Source: Sphingomonas sp. IC081
GTDB taxonomy: Bacteria > Pseudomonadota > Alphaproteobacteria > Sphingomonadales > Sphingomonadaceae
NCBI RefSeq assembly: GCF_006874585.1
Contig: NZ_CP029762.1
Span: 248,001-312,000, forward strand
Reading direction: 5' to 3'
DNA length: 64,000 nt
Shown here: piece after piece, positions 52,346 to 61,475 of the stretch
How the letters are laid out: each line of letters opens with the position of its first letter
Position numbering within the stretch: position 1 is the first letter of the stretch
Position numbers and translations under genes: made by a program
Notes under the pieces: model-generated
Databases searched by the model: none
What the model was told of the DNA's origin: nothing
What the model saw: only the letters and a program-made list of their open reading frames with translations

Positions 52346-52756
52346 TTACGCGCCGCTGTCCGGCGTGAAGAACTTCTGGATCACGTCGCGGGCAAGGCGG
52401 GCGGGGCGCTTGGTATCGGCATCGATGCAGCACCAGCTGGACTTGACCTCGGCCAGCACTTCCTCGCCGCGGCGGATCACGGTTTCGTAGAACGCGCGGG
52501 CGCCCTGGACCTTTTCGAGCAGGACCGTGGCGATCACGTCATCCTCGAGGAAGGCGGGCTTGCGGTAGGTGATTTCGTGCTTGATCGCGACCCACAAGTG
52601 CTGCGCGATCGCTTCTGCCGGGGCGAGCGCCCGCCAGTGATCGAGCACGGCCTCCTGCACCCACTTGAGGTAGCTGGCGTTGTTGACATGACCCATGAAG
52701 TCGATGTCACCCGGATCGATGCCGATCGGAAAGCGGTGGGGAATGGCCTGGTTCAC
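52346..52756 (-). CDS. acyl-CoA thioesterase, 4HBT hot-dog fold
   Basis: Encodes 136 aa, one hot-dog domain. The active-site block DIDFMGHVNNASYLKW places the catalytic acid at D18 and the conserved GHVNN at 22-26, as in 4-hydroxybenzoyl-CoA thioesterase and YbgC-type enzymes. It hydrolyses an acyl-CoA in the cytoplasm. The start is a GTG at 52756 with no clear ribosome-binding site; no other start precedes the active site. It is divergent from the M24 peptidase gene. Confidence 0.88.
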   Translation of the reverse strand: MNQAIPHRFPIGIDPGDIDFMGHVNNASYLKWVQEAVLDHWRALAPAEAIAQHLWVAIKHEITYRKPAFLEDDVIATVLLEKVQGARAFYETVIRRGEEVLAEVKSSWCCIDADTKRPARLARDVIQKFFTPDSGA

Positions 52757-52938
52757 GTATACGTCAATACCACGGAGATCGGCTGCGAGATAGCGCAGAT
52801 CGCAACCGTTACGGTGAATAATTCAACCGGCGGCGGATTTGCCGCCCGCCTCCTATTGCGGGCGGGCGCTTTGCCCCGCATGAACGCTCCGGCGCTGGCT
52901 GCCACGGGGCTGCCATGTCCGCCGAAGGGGAGCACAAG

Positions 52939-54183
52939 ATGATATCGAAGCGCGGTTTTCTGGCCGGGGCGATGGCCAGCGCGGGCATGGCATTGGCACC
53001 GCGCCTCCAGGCGGCGGCATCGCCGTTGCCGGTTCTTTCCGCAGGCGCAGACGTGAAGCCGATCTCTCCCGAAGAGCATGCGGCGCGGATCGCCAGGCTG
53101 CAGGGGCTGATGCGCGCGGCGGGTGTGGGGGCGATGATCGTCGAATCGGGTTCGACGCTGCGCTACTTCACCGGCATCCGCTGGGGGCGCTCCGAACGGG
53201 TGACGGCGGTGGTGATCCCGGCCGAAGGTGATGCCGTGGTGGTGACCCCGGCCTTCGAGGAACCCAGCGTGCGCGAGACGCTGCGCATTCCCGCCGAAGT
53301 GCGTCCCTGGAACGAGGACGAGGATCCCGAAGCGCGCATGATCGGCGTGCTGCGGGACAGCAAGGTCGCCGGGCGCAAGCTGGCGATCGAGCCGACCACG
53401 CGCTTCTTCATCGTCGATGCCCTGAAGCGCGACGGGCTTGATTGCGAGATCGTCTCGGGCGAGGGGCTGATCGCGCAGTGCCGGCAGATCAAGTCGCCGG
53501 CGGAACTGGCGCTGATGCAGCGCGCCAACGACATCACACTGGCGGCGCTGCGCCATGTCCACGGCGAAGTGCGCGCCGGGATGACGCAGCAGGACATTGC
53601 CGACCTGATGGACAAGACCTCGGCAGCGCTGGGCGGCCCGCCGGAGTTCTCGCTGGTGCTGCTCAATGAGGCGAGCGCCTATCCGCACGGTTCGCACAAG
53701 CCGCAGGCGGTACGCGAGGGGTCGGTGATCCTCATGGACTGCGGGGCTCAGGTCCATGGCTACCAGTCCGACATTTCGCGCAGCTGGGTTTTCGGTGAGC
53801 CGACGGCGCGCCAGCGCAAGGTCTGGAACACGGTCCGCCGCGGGCAGGAGATCGCGCTGGAAACCGCAAGGATCGGCGTGCCGGTGGGCGTGCTCGACGA
53901 TGCGGTGCGCAGTTTCTATACCAGGGAGGGCTGGGGGCCGGGTTACCGCTTGCCGGGGCTTTCGCACCGTACCGGCCACGGCATCGGTCTCGACGGGCAC
54001 GAATCGGCCTATCTGGTTCATGGCGATGCGACGCCGCTGCAGGAAGGCATGTGCTTTTCGGACGAACCCGGGCTCTACATTCCCGGCGAGTTCGGCATTC
54101 GCCTGGAGGATTGCTGGTACATGACCGCAGGCGGGCCGAAGCTGTTCACGCCGCTGGCCAAATCACTCGATCAGCCGATCTGA
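52939..54183 (+). CDS. exported M24 family Xaa-Pro dipeptidase/aminopeptidase
   Basis: Encodes 414 aa. An N-terminal export signal (MISKRGFLAGAMASAGMALAP, twin-arginine-like but with KR) is followed by a creatinase-type N-domain (about 45-190) and a pita-bread catalytic domain. All five metal ligands are present: D267, D278, H347, E376 and E390 (MDCGA, SDISR, GHGIG, DEPG, LED). It removes an N-terminal residue before proline or splits Xaa-Pro dipeptides, probably in the periplasm. The ATG at 52939 has AAGGGGAG about 8 bases upstream and is preferred over the ATG at 52915. Confidence 0.9.
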   Translation: MISKRGFLAGAMASAGMALAPRLQAAASPLPVLSAGADVKPISPEEHAARIARLQGLMRAAGVGAMIVESGSTLRYFTGIRWGRSERVTAVVIPAEGDAVVVTPAFEEPSVRETLRIPAEVRPWNEDEDPEARMIGVLRDSKVAGRKLAIEPTTRFFIVDALKRDGLDCEIVSGEGLIAQCRQIKSPAELALMQRANDITLAALRHVHGEVRAGMTQQDIADLMDKTSAALGGPPEFSLVLLNEASAYPHGSHKPQAVREGSVILMDCGAQVHGYQSDISRSWVFGEPTARQRKVWNTVRRGQEIALETARIGVPVGVLDDAVRSFYTREGWGPGYRLPGLSHRTGHGIGLDGHESAYLVHGDATPLQEGMCFSDEPGLYIPGEFGIRLEDCWYMTAGGPKLFTPLAKSLDQPI

Positions 54184-54196
54184 ACGGCACGCAAGA

Positions 54197-54233
54197 ACGG
54201 GGCGGAAGATAACGATCTTCCGCCCCGTTTTTT
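54197..54233 (+). terminator. intrinsic terminator after the M24 peptidase
   Basis: ACGGGGCGGAAGAT (54197-54210), loop AACG, ATCTTCCGCCCCGT (54215-54228) is a perfect 14-bp stem followed by six T. Confidence 0.93.
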
Positions 54234-54277
54234 GTAAGCCGGTCAGCCAGCAGGGCATGCCCCGCCGGCAGCAACCA

Positions 54278-56464
54278 TCAGAACTTGAACTTCACTTCGC
54301 CGCCGATGATGCGCGGTTCGTTGACCATGCTCGTCAGGTTGTTGAAGTCGATCGCGCCGATGATGCGGATCTGGTTGGTGATGTTGCGGGCAAATGCCGC
54401 CACTTCGACACCCTTGGCATTGTCGCGGAAGCCGAGGCGCAGGCCGCCTTCGAGCGAGGGCTTGCCGGTGAACTCGATCGAATCGTAGAGGAACAGGTTC
54501 ACCGAGCTGCGATAGGCCCAGTCGGTATAGGCGAACACTTCCTGGGTGTCGCTGACCGGGATCGTGTAGCTGGCGGTCCAGTTGGCGATCCAGCGCGGGG
54601 CCTGCGGCAGGCGGTTGCCGTCGATCGAGACGAACGAGGTGCCGCTCACGACGGGGTCGAGCACGGTGCAGCCGCCCGAGCACGGCGCGACCATCAGATC
54701 GCGGTCCTTCAGCTTGGTGAAGTTGTAGCTGCCGCCAGCCGTCAGCGCGAGGCCTTCGACCGGGGTGAGCGTGACTTCACTCTCGACACCCCAGCCGATC
54801 GCCTTGCGGGCGTTGATCAGCGTGGTGGTGTTGGAGGAGCCGCCGACGGCGGTGAGCTGGATGTTGCGGGTGTTCATGTAGAACACGTCGGCCGAGTAGC
54901 TGACGAGGCCGCGTTCGTTGCCCTTGAAGCCGGCTTCGAACGAGGTGGTGGTCTGCGGCTTGGCCTTGGTGGCGACACCGGCGGTGACGTCGTTCTTCAG
55001 CGAGGCGCCGAGGTAGCCCGACGCGGCGCGGGCATAGACCGAGTGATCGGTGTCCAGCTTGTAGGTCGCGCTGGCATCCCACGAGAGCTTCGAGCCCTTG
55101 GCATGGCCGTCCGACAGCAGCACACCGGTGACGTCGTTGAGTTCGCTGTACTTGCGGTCATGCGACCAGCGCAGGCCGCCGCGCAGGATCAGCGCGTCGA
55201 TCGGGGTGTACTCGAGCGAACCGAACACCGCGTAAGTCTCGTTGTCGAGGTGGCTGGTGTTGCCGTTGGTCTGGACGTTGGTCGTGTTCCAGCTGTAGGC
55301 GGCGGTGTCGAGGTTCTGGTTGAAGTAGTAGGCACCGGTCTGGAAGCTGACGTCGCCGAACTTCTCCGAGGCGAAGCGCACTTCCTGCGTGAATTCACGC
55401 GGCTTGGCGCGGCTGCCGGTCTCTACCGAGAAGGGCACGGCGGCGGGATAGCTGCCGTCCACGTCGCCGCGCGAGAATACGCTGGCGCGTTCCCAGCCGG
55501 TGATCGAGAACAGGGTGCCGAGGCCGTCGAAGGCGTAGCTTGCCTGGACGTTGGTGCCCCAGCTGTTGAGACGCTGCGGGTTGGCGCCGTTCTGGGCGGT
55601 GTGCTCGACGTCGAAACCATCGACGAAGTCGTTGGTGCCGGGCTTGATCGAGTTGCCGCGGAAGACGCGGGCCGAACCGCGCAGGCGGCGGCCATGCAGG
55701 TTGACCAGCACGTTGAGCGGGCCGCTGTCGTATTCGAGCAGGGCACGGCCGGCCATGTCGTTATAGCCGTCGAAGCTGTGCTCGTTGAGGGTCGCGGCGT
55801 AGTCGTTCTTCACCCAGTCGTCGCGGTGCTGGAGCAGGCCGGCGACGCGGAAGCGCAGGGTGTCGGTGATCGGGCCGCTGAGCGCGACTTCGCTGTTCAC
55901 CGTGTTGTAGGTGCCCCACGAGGCGCTGGCGTGGCCGGTGTAATGATCGGTCGGGCGCGCCGAGGTCAGCTTGATGACGCCAGCCGGGGTGTTGCGGCCG
56001 AACAGCGTGCCCTGCGGCCCCTTGAGCACTTCGACGTTCTCGAGGTCGAAGGCAAGCATGGCTTTCAGGAACGGGCTTTCCAGCGCGATGTTGTCATAGA
56101 CCACCGAGACCGGCTGCGCGGCGTCCGAGGAGAAGTCGGTATTGCCCAGGCCGCGGATGTAGAAGCGCGGGAAGGTGCGGCCGAACGAGGATTCCGCCAG
56201 CAGGCTGGGCACGCGGCCCGAAAGGAAGCGGATGTCCTGACCGCTGGAATTGATGACGGCCAGCTTTTCGCCCGAGAGCGAGGAGACCGCGATCGGCACG
56301 TCGACCGCGCGTTCCTCGCGGCGGGTCGCGGTGACGACGATGTCGGTGCTGGAGGTGGTTTCCGGTGCGGCCGAAGCGCTCTGGGCCTGTGCGGCGACAG
56401 GAAGGGCTGCGATAGCGGCAGCAAACGACGCGGTGCAAAGCACCGTGGTACGGTAGGCGTTCAT
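54278..56464 (-). CDS. TonB-dependent outer-membrane receptor
   Basis: Encodes 728 aa. A signal peptide (ending PVAAQAQ), TonB-box-like STDIVVTATRREE, a plug with FLSGRVPSLLAESSFGRTF and EVLKGPQGTLFGRNTPAGVI (about 45-170), and a barrel ending GGEVKFKF are all present. This is the FecA/CirA-like group very common in sphingomonads. The ligand is unknown. An AATGTC-CTTTAT-GACATT inverted repeat lies about 80-95 bp upstream of the start. The receptor is downstream of the sensor-kinase gene on the same strand but separated by 206 bp. Confidence 0.92.
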   Translation of the reverse strand: MNAYRTTVLCTASFAAAIAALPVAAQAQSASAAPETTSSTDIVVTATRREERAVDVPIAVSSLSGEKLAVINSSGQDIRFLSGRVPSLLAESSFGRTFPRFYIRGLGNTDFSSDAAQPVSVVYDNIALESPFLKAMLAFDLENVEVLKGPQGTLFGRNTPAGVIKLTSARPTDHYTGHASASWGTYNTVNSEVALSGPITDTLRFRVAGLLQHRDDWVKNDYAATLNEHSFDGYNDMAGRALLEYDSGPLNVLVNLHGRRLRGSARVFRGNSIKPGTNDFVDGFDVEHTAQNGANPQRLNSWGTNVQASYAFDGLGTLFSITGWERASVFSRGDVDGSYPAAVPFSVETGSRAKPREFTQEVRFASEKFGDVSFQTGAYYFNQNLDTAAYSWNTTNVQTNGNTSHLDNETYAVFGSLEYTPIDALILRGGLRWSHDRKYSELNDVTGVLLSDGHAKGSKLSWDASATYKLDTDHSVYARAASGYLGASLKNDVTAGVATKAKPQTTTSFEAGFKGNERGLVSYSADVFYMNTRNIQLTAVGGSSNTTTLINARKAIGWGVESEVTLTPVEGLALTAGGSYNFTKLKDRDLMVAPCSGGCTVLDPVVSGTSFVSIDGNRLPQAPRWIANWTASYTIPVSDTQEVFAYTDWAYRSSVNLFLYDSIEFTGKPSLEGGLRLGFRDNAKGVEVAAFARNITNQIRIIGAIDFNNLTSMVNEPRIIGGEVKFKF

Positions 56465-56541
56465 GCGAGTCCCTCGATGTTTCCCTGGAGTTTTTTATGC
56501 GCGGCCCGCTAGAGCGGGGCGGTTGCTCGCACAAGCAATAA

Positions 56542-56559
56542 AATGTCCTTTATGACATT
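56542..56559. promoter_or_regulatory. inverted repeat upstream of the fourth TonB receptor
   Basis: AATGTC (56542-56547) and GACATT (56554-56559) are perfect inverted hexamers around CTTTAT, in the A+T-rich part of the receptor's promoter region. An operator is plausible. Confidence 0.4.
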
Positions 56560-56670
56560 CGGCATCATGAGTGTTGCACTATGGTTGCGGTCTCGCAGGC
56601 CCGGAACGCGGGCGGTCGGGACAGGGGGCGGTGAATGTTGCAGTGCAGTATGCGCCGGATTCCGATGCGA

Positions 56671-58092
56671 TTATGGGGCCCCCTGGTGACCGCCAGTGCC
56701 CGGTGCGAACAGCACGCTGACATGGAGGCCGGGATTCCCCTCGCGCATCTCGAGCCGCGCACCCAGCCGCTCGACGGTCGCCTGCACGATCGCGAGACCA
56801 AGGCCGCTGCCGCTGGGGCCCTGTTCGCCTTGCAGGCGCACGAATCGGGCCTTGGCGCGTTCCCGGAGCGGGGCCGGTATGCCGGGGCCGTCGTCGGCGA
56901 CGGTCAGGCGGGTGGTGGAGCCGTCGGTCTCGAGCACGATGGCGGCGTGGCCGCCGCGCCGGTTGTAGCGGATTGCGTTGTCGACGAGGTTGGAGACCAT
57001 CTCGAACACCAGTGCCCGGTGGCTCTCAACTTCGAAGGGGCCTTCGTGGTCGGTATCGCCGACGCATTCGAGCGTGAGGTCGATTTCTGCCTCGATCGCC
57101 TGGTGGATGCGCCGGGTGATGACGCGCTGGCTCACTTCGCGCAGGTCCACGCGCTCCAGCGGGGGCAGGGTGCCCGCCTCGTCGGCGCGGGCGAGGGTGA
57201 GCAGCTGGGTGAGCAGGCGTTCCAAGCGGTCGCTGGCTTCCTCGATTTCCTGCAGGGCCTCGGTCGAGCCGCGCCGGGCGAGGGCGACCTGAACCTTGAG
57301 CACCGACAGCGGCGTGCGCATCTGGTGCGAGGCGTCGGCAGTGAAGCGGCGCATGCCGGTGGTTGCGTGATCGAGGCGTGCGAGCAGGCTGTCGAACGAG
57401 CGGGAAAGCGGTTGCAGCTCGATCGGCAGCGGGCCGGTCTGGAGCGGTGAGAGATCGGGCGAGGCGCGGGTTTCGCGCGCCTCGATCGCGGTGCGCAGGT
57501 CCGCCAGCGGGCGCAGGCTCCACCCCAGTGCCGGACGGATCAGTGCCAGGGCTGCACCCAGCAGCACCAGTTCGCCGAGCAGCAAGGCGGTCATCAGCCG
57601 CCAGCGCAGCGCCTCGCGGTTGTCGAGCGTCTCGGCCACCTGCACCACCACCGGCGCCTCGATGCGTGGCAGCGCGCGCAAGGTTTCGCCGATGCGGATG
57701 CGCTGGCCCCGATAGTCGGCATAGCGGAAATGCGGTTCGTCGGCGGACAACGCGGCGATGTCGGGCGCGGGAAGGTCGGCATAGCCGGTGAGCAGACGGC
57801 CGCCCAGGGCGATGCGGTAGTAGACATTGTCGCGCTCGCTGTTTTCCAGCATGCCGAAGGCCGCGGGAGGCAGGTCCAGCGTGACTTCGCCGCGTTCCAC
57901 CTGCACGGTCTCGGCAATCGCGCCAAGCGCGCCGCCCAGCACCCGGTCGTTGGTGCGGCGAACGACGTCGGAAACCAGTGCCCAGCCGATCGCGCCCAGT
58001 GCCAACGCGGCAACCACCAGCGGGCCGAGCATGGCGATCGCCATGCGGCGGCGTAGCGGCAGTGCCCGTTGCGGTGAGGGGGCCGGCGTCAC
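56671..58092 (-). CDS. sensor histidine kinase, TctE-like
   Basis: Encodes 473 aa. The first membrane helix (about 18-40, MLGPLVVAALALGAIG) and second (about 170-190, LLLGELVLLGAALAL) flank a periplasmic 2CSK_N-type sensor domain. A HAMP-like linker is followed by the H-box with H256 (ADASHQMRTPL), the N-box NLVDNAIRYN, G1 DDGPGIP and G2 GSGLGLAIV. The kinase should autophosphorylate H256 and act on the coupled response regulator. The GTG start at 58092 overlaps that gene's stop (GTGA). The 2CSK_N sensor type is shared with TctE, which responds to tricarboxylates, in agreement with the citrate carrier nearby. Confidence 0.88.
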   Translation of the reverse strand: MTPAPSPQRALPLRRRMAIAMLGPLVVAALALGAIGWALVSDVVRRTNDRVLGGALGAIAETVQVERGEVTLDLPPAAFGMLENSERDNVYYRIALGGRLLTGYADLPAPDIAALSADEPHFRYADYRGQRIRIGETLRALPRIEAPVVVQVAETLDNREALRWRLMTALLLGELVLLGAALALIRPALGWSLRPLADLRTAIEARETRASPDLSPLQTGPLPIELQPLSRSFDSLLARLDHATTGMRRFTADASHQMRTPLSVLKVQVALARRGSTEALQEIEEASDRLERLLTQLLTLARADEAGTLPPLERVDLREVSQRVITRRIHQAIEAEIDLTLECVGDTDHEGPFEVESHRALVFEMVSNLVDNAIRYNRRGGHAAIVLETDGSTTRLTVADDGPGIPAPLRERAKARFVRLQGEQGPSGSGLGLAIVQATVERLGARLEMREGNPGLHVSVLFAPGTGGHQGAP

Positions 58093-58757
58093 GGACGGTC
58101 GAGCATGTAGCCTACCCCGCGCACGGTGCGGATCGCCGGGCCGTCCGGCGCCAGCTTGCTGCGCAGGCGGGTGACGTTGACTTCGAGGGCGTTGGAGCCA
58201 ACCGGATCGTCGAACCCGAAGACTTCGGCCTGCAGCGTCTCGCGCGAGACGATCTGGCCGGCGCGCGCGGCAAGCGCTTCGAGCACCGCCCATTCCCGGC
58301 GGCGCAGTTCCACCGGCCGCTCGCCCACTTCGACGCGTCCGGTAGAGCGGTTGATCGTCATCGTGCCGATCCGCATTTCCGGTGCGGCCTCGCTGCCGCC
58401 GCGCCGCCGGCCGAGCGCGCGCACGCGGGCTTCCAATTCCTCCACCTCGAATGGTTTGCGCAGATAATCGTCGGCGCCGAGGTCCAGCCCCCGCACGCGG
58501 TCGTCCAGGCCATCGCGCGCGGTGAGCATCAGCACCTGGACCTGGTCGCCGCGCGCCCGCATCCGTGCCAGCACCTCGAAGCCGTCGATGTCAGGCAGGC
58601 CCACGTCGAGGATGACCAGCGAATAGGGTTCCTTTGCGGAGACCGAGAGCGCTTCTTCACCGTAGGCGACATGATCGACCGCATGGCCCGCCGTGCGCAG
58701 CAGGGAGGCCACGCCGCGCGCGAGCTGGGCGTCATCCTCGACGATCAGGATGCGCAC
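58089..58757 (-). CDS. OmpR-family response regulator, TctD-like
   Basis: Encodes 222 aa. The receiver domain has acidic residues E7/D8/D9, the phosphoacceptor D51 (VILDVGLPD) and the lysine of YLRKPF. A winged-helix DNA-binding domain follows (about 128-220; RRREWAVLEALAARAGQIVSRE, NVTRLRSKL, TVRGVGYML). It is the first gene of the two-component unit and is divergent from the binding-protein/porin/CitMHS operon, whose promoter region contains TGAAAGG direct repeats. Confidence 0.93.
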   Translation of the reverse strand: MRILIVEDDAQLARGVASLLRTAGHAVDHVAYGEEALSVSAKEPYSLVILDVGLPDIDGFEVLARMRARGDQVQVLMLTARDGLDDRVRGLDLGADDYLRKPFEVEELEARVRALGRRRGGSEAAPEMRIGTMTINRSTGRVEVGERPVELRRREWAVLEALAARAGQIVSRETLQAEVFGFDDPVGSNALEVNVTRLRSKLAPDGPAIRTVRGVGYMLDRP

Positions 58758-58779
58758 GGAACGCCCTCGGGCAAGAAAT

Positions 58780-58803
58780 TTTCATGAAAGGCGCCGTGAA
58801 AGG
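58780..58803. promoter_or_regulatory. candidate response-regulator binding site
   Basis: A perfect 10-bp palindrome TTTCATGAAA (58780-58789) overlaps the first of two direct repeats TGAAAGG (58785-58791 and 58797-58803), spaced 12 bp apart. OmpR-family regulators usually bind tandem direct repeats about one helical turn apart. The site lies between the divergent regulator and transport genes. Confidence 0.4.
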
Positions 58804-58881
58804 TGAGTGACAGCTTCGGATCGTAGATCATGGGGCAGAGCTTATCCGCCATCGAGACGCGGAAAGCGAGAGGATACGGGA

Positions 58882-59973
58882 TTGCGCAAGATCATCACCA
58901 TTCTGGCATTCGCGGGCGCGCTCGTCTCGCCGGTCGCCACGGCACCGGTGCTTGCCGATCGGCCTTCGGGTTATCCGCGCTCCTACGAGAGCCTGATCGC
59001 CGATGCGCGCGCCGAAGGCACCGTGCGGATCTACGCCAATGCCGACAAGGCGGAGATGGTGCCGGTGGTCTCGGCCTTCCGCCGTGCCTATCCGGGCATC
59101 CAGGTGCTCTATGCCGATCTCGGTTCGGCGGAACTCTATCGCCGCTACACGGTGGAGACGCGCGCGAAGACCTACTCGGCGGACATCGTCTGGTCTTCGG
59201 CGATGGACCAGCAGATCAAGCTCATCAACGATGGCTACGCGCAGCAGTACGCCAGCCCCGAAAAGCCGGCGCTGCCCCAGGCCGCGGTGTGGAAGAACAT
59301 GGGCTTCGGCGTCACCGCCGAGCCCATCGGCATCGTCTACAACAAGAAGCTGGTTCCGGCGGCATGGGTGCCGCAGAGCCACCAGCAGCTGGAGCAGCTG
59401 CTGCGCCGGCGCCGCGATGCCTTCATGGGCAAAGTGGCCACATTCGATCCGGCGCGCTCGGCCGTGGGTTATCTCTATCTCTCGCAGGACTTCCAGATCA
59501 CCCGCGACACCCGCAGTCTGGTGGATGCGATGGCGGCGACGCGGCCGGTGCTGTCCACGCATACCGAGGAAATGCTGCAGGGCGTCGCTTCGGGCAAGCT
59601 GGCCATCGCCTACAACGTGATCGGTTCCTACGCGCTCGAACGGGCGCGGCGCGATCCCAACATCGGCGTCGTTTTCCCGCGCGACTACACGATCGTCACC
59701 TCGCGCATCGCCTTCATCTCGCGCGATGCGCGCCATCCGGCGGCGGCCCGGCTGTTCCTCGATTTCCTGCTTTCCCGTGCCGGGCAATCCCAGCTTGCCC
59801 GGCACAGCCTCTGGCCGGTGCGCACCGATATCGCTGCGCACCGGCTCCCTGTGGGGCAGGCGCGCCCGGTGCGCGTCGGCCCGCAGCTTCTCGTCAATCT
59901 CGATCGCCTGACCCGTGAGCGCTTCCTGCGCGACTGGAATGCGGCCCTTGCTTCTGGACGTAATACCCGATGA
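58882..59973 (+). CDS. periplasmic solute-binding protein (family 1, AfuA-like)
   Basis: Encodes 363 aa. A Sec signal (LRKIITILAFAGALVSPVATAP) precedes a two-lobed binding protein of the extracellular solute-binding family 1 type (VRIYANADKAEMVPVVSAFRR, ADIVWSSAMDQQ, GIVYNKKLVP). The TTG start at 58882 has GAGAGGA 7 bases upstream and places the signal peptide at the N-terminus, so it is preferred over the ATG-less frame upstream. No ABC permease or ATPase gene follows. The overlap with the porin gene is 4 bases (ATGA). It may act as a periplasmic ligand sensor for the kinase, as BctC does in Bordetella; this is inference. Confidence 0.82.
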   Translation: MRKIITILAFAGALVSPVATAPVLADRPSGYPRSYESLIADARAEGTVRIYANADKAEMVPVVSAFRRAYPGIQVLYADLGSAELYRRYTVETRAKTYSADIVWSSAMDQQIKLINDGYAQQYASPEKPALPQAAVWKNMGFGVTAEPIGIVYNKKLVPAAWVPQSHQQLEQLLRRRRDAFMGKVATFDPARSAVGYLYLSQDFQITRDTRSLVDAMAATRPVLSTHTEEMLQGVASGKLAIAYNVIGSYALERARRDPNIGVVFPRDYTIVTSRIAFISRDARHPAAARLFLDFLLSRAGQSQLARHSLWPVRTDIAAHRLPVGQARPVRVGPQLLVNLDRLTRERFLRDWNAALASGRNTR

Positions 59974-61436
59974 AAACCCTGACTTTGGGCTCGGCCCTCG
60001 TTGCGCTGGTCGCGGCGAACCCGGCGCTTGCCGAAACGCCGAGCAAGGAAGATCTCGCCGAACTGGTGCGCGCGCAGGCGGCCGAAATCGCCTCGCTGCG
60101 CCAGCGGGTGGAGAAACTGGAGGCGGAGCGTTCGGCGCCGGCCGTGGCTTCCGCGCCGCAGGTCCCGGCGGCTTCCGTGGCCGCCGCGTCGCCGCCGGTA
60201 GAGCCCTACGCCCCGCAACTGGTGCCGCCGGGACCGGCCGAGCGCGATGTGGAGCGCGTGCGCGCTGCTGCCGTCGCCGCCTCGGGCGTCAGCACCGAAT
60301 GGGGCGCGGGCCTGCCGGTGTTCCACTCGGCGGACGGCATGTTCAGCTTCAAGCCGCGCGGGCGCATCCTCACCGATGTCAGCACCACGACCGGCTCGAA
60401 GTATTCCGGCCGCAACCTCACCACCACCGGCATGCGCGCGCTGCGCCTTGGGCTTGAGGGCACGGTCGGCACGCACTTCTTCTACCAGTTCGAGAGCGAC
60501 TTCTCGGAGAACGAGGTCGATATCGTCACCGCCTTCATGGGCTGGCGCAACCGCATCGCGCCCGGCATGGACTATGACGTGCGCGTCGGCCACTTGTTCA
60601 ACGACCGCAGCTTCGAAGGCTCGACGGGATCGGATTCGACGCCCTTCCTCGAACGCACCGTGGTGGCCACCGCGATCATTCCGCAGCGGGGCTTCTACGG
60701 CCTTGGCGTGATGCCGCGCCTGTTCTGGAAGACCGGCCATGCCTCGCTGACCGTCACCGGGGACCGTATCGACGGCGACCAGAGCACCTCGGACAACCGC
60801 ACCGTGCTGGCCCGCGCGCACTGGAACCCGATCAAGTCGGACCGTCAGGTGCTGCACCTCGGCGTGTGGGGCTTCGACGAGCATCTGCAACCGGGCAAGA
60901 ACATTCTCACCCGCAACACCGTGATCGGCGGGCGCTTCAACGGCGCGCTGCGGCTTTCCACCGGCACGCTGATCGGCGGCACCGGCACCACCGGCTACGG
61001 CGTGGAACTGGGCGGCTATTCCGGCCCGGTCTGGCTGATGGGCGAGGCGGGCGAGCGCCATGCCCGGCTCGACAATGGCCGTCCCGATTACGTGACCCGC
61101 GCGTGGAGCGTTTCGGGCGGCTGGTTCCTCACCGGCGACTTGCCCCCCTACAACCCGCGCCTCGGCAGCTTCGGCCAGCCCAAGGTGCTGCACTCCGTCT
61201 TCGACGGCGGCCCCGGCGCGATCGAGCTGACCGCCCGCTACGAAAACCTGGAGTTCGACGACATCACCTCGCCCGCGCAGGGCTGGGCGGCGACGCTGGG
61301 TGTGAACTGGTATCTCAACAGCTTCACCCGCTTCCAAGTCAACGCGATCCACTGGAACACCCAGAACACCGCCGGTGTCTACACCGGCAACGATGACGGC
61401 GAGACGCTCAGCGCGCGTGTCGGCGTCACGTTCTGA
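59970..61436 (+). CDS. OprO/OprP-type phosphate-selective porin family protein
   Basis: Encodes 488 aa. A signal peptide (MKTLTLGSALVALVAANPALA) is followed by a short coiled coil (LAELVRAQAAEIASLRQRVEKLEAE, about 30-55), an Ala/Pro-rich linker, then a beta-barrel of the OprO/OprP family (about 110-488; FSFKPRGRILTDVSTTT, ending LSARVGVTF). The coiled coil resembles the trimer/peptidoglycan anchor of these porins. Here, between a binding protein and a citrate carrier, it more likely passes carboxylates than phosphate. Confidence 0.85.
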   Translation: MKTLTLGSALVALVAANPALAETPSKEDLAELVRAQAAEIASLRQRVEKLEAERSAPAVASAPQVPAASVAAASPPVEPYAPQLVPPGPAERDVERVRAAAVAASGVSTEWGAGLPVFHSADGMFSFKPRGRILTDVSTTTGSKYSGRNLTTTGMRALRLGLEGTVGTHFFYQFESDFSENEVDIVTAFMGWRNRIAPGMDYDVRVGHLFNDRSFEGSTGSDSTPFLERTVVATAIIPQRGFYGLGVMPRLFWKTGHASLTVTGDRIDGDQSTSDNRTVLARAHWNPIKSDRQVLHLGVWGFDEHLQPGKNILTRNTVIGGRFNGALRLSTGTLIGGTGTTGYGVELGGYSGPVWLMGEAGERHARLDNGRPDYVTRAWSVSGGWFLTGDLPPYNPRLGSFGQPKVLHSVFDGGPGAIELTARYENLEFDDITSPAQGWAATLGVNWYLNSFTRFQVNAIHWNTQNTAGVYTGNDDGETLSARVGVTF

Positions 61437-61475
61437 TCCGTCCCATCCATCCATGACAGACATTCGGGGACAATC

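Noticed and set aside
58882..59973. ABC importer operon
   Set aside because: Only the binding protein is present; the following genes are a porin and a CitMHS secondary carrier.
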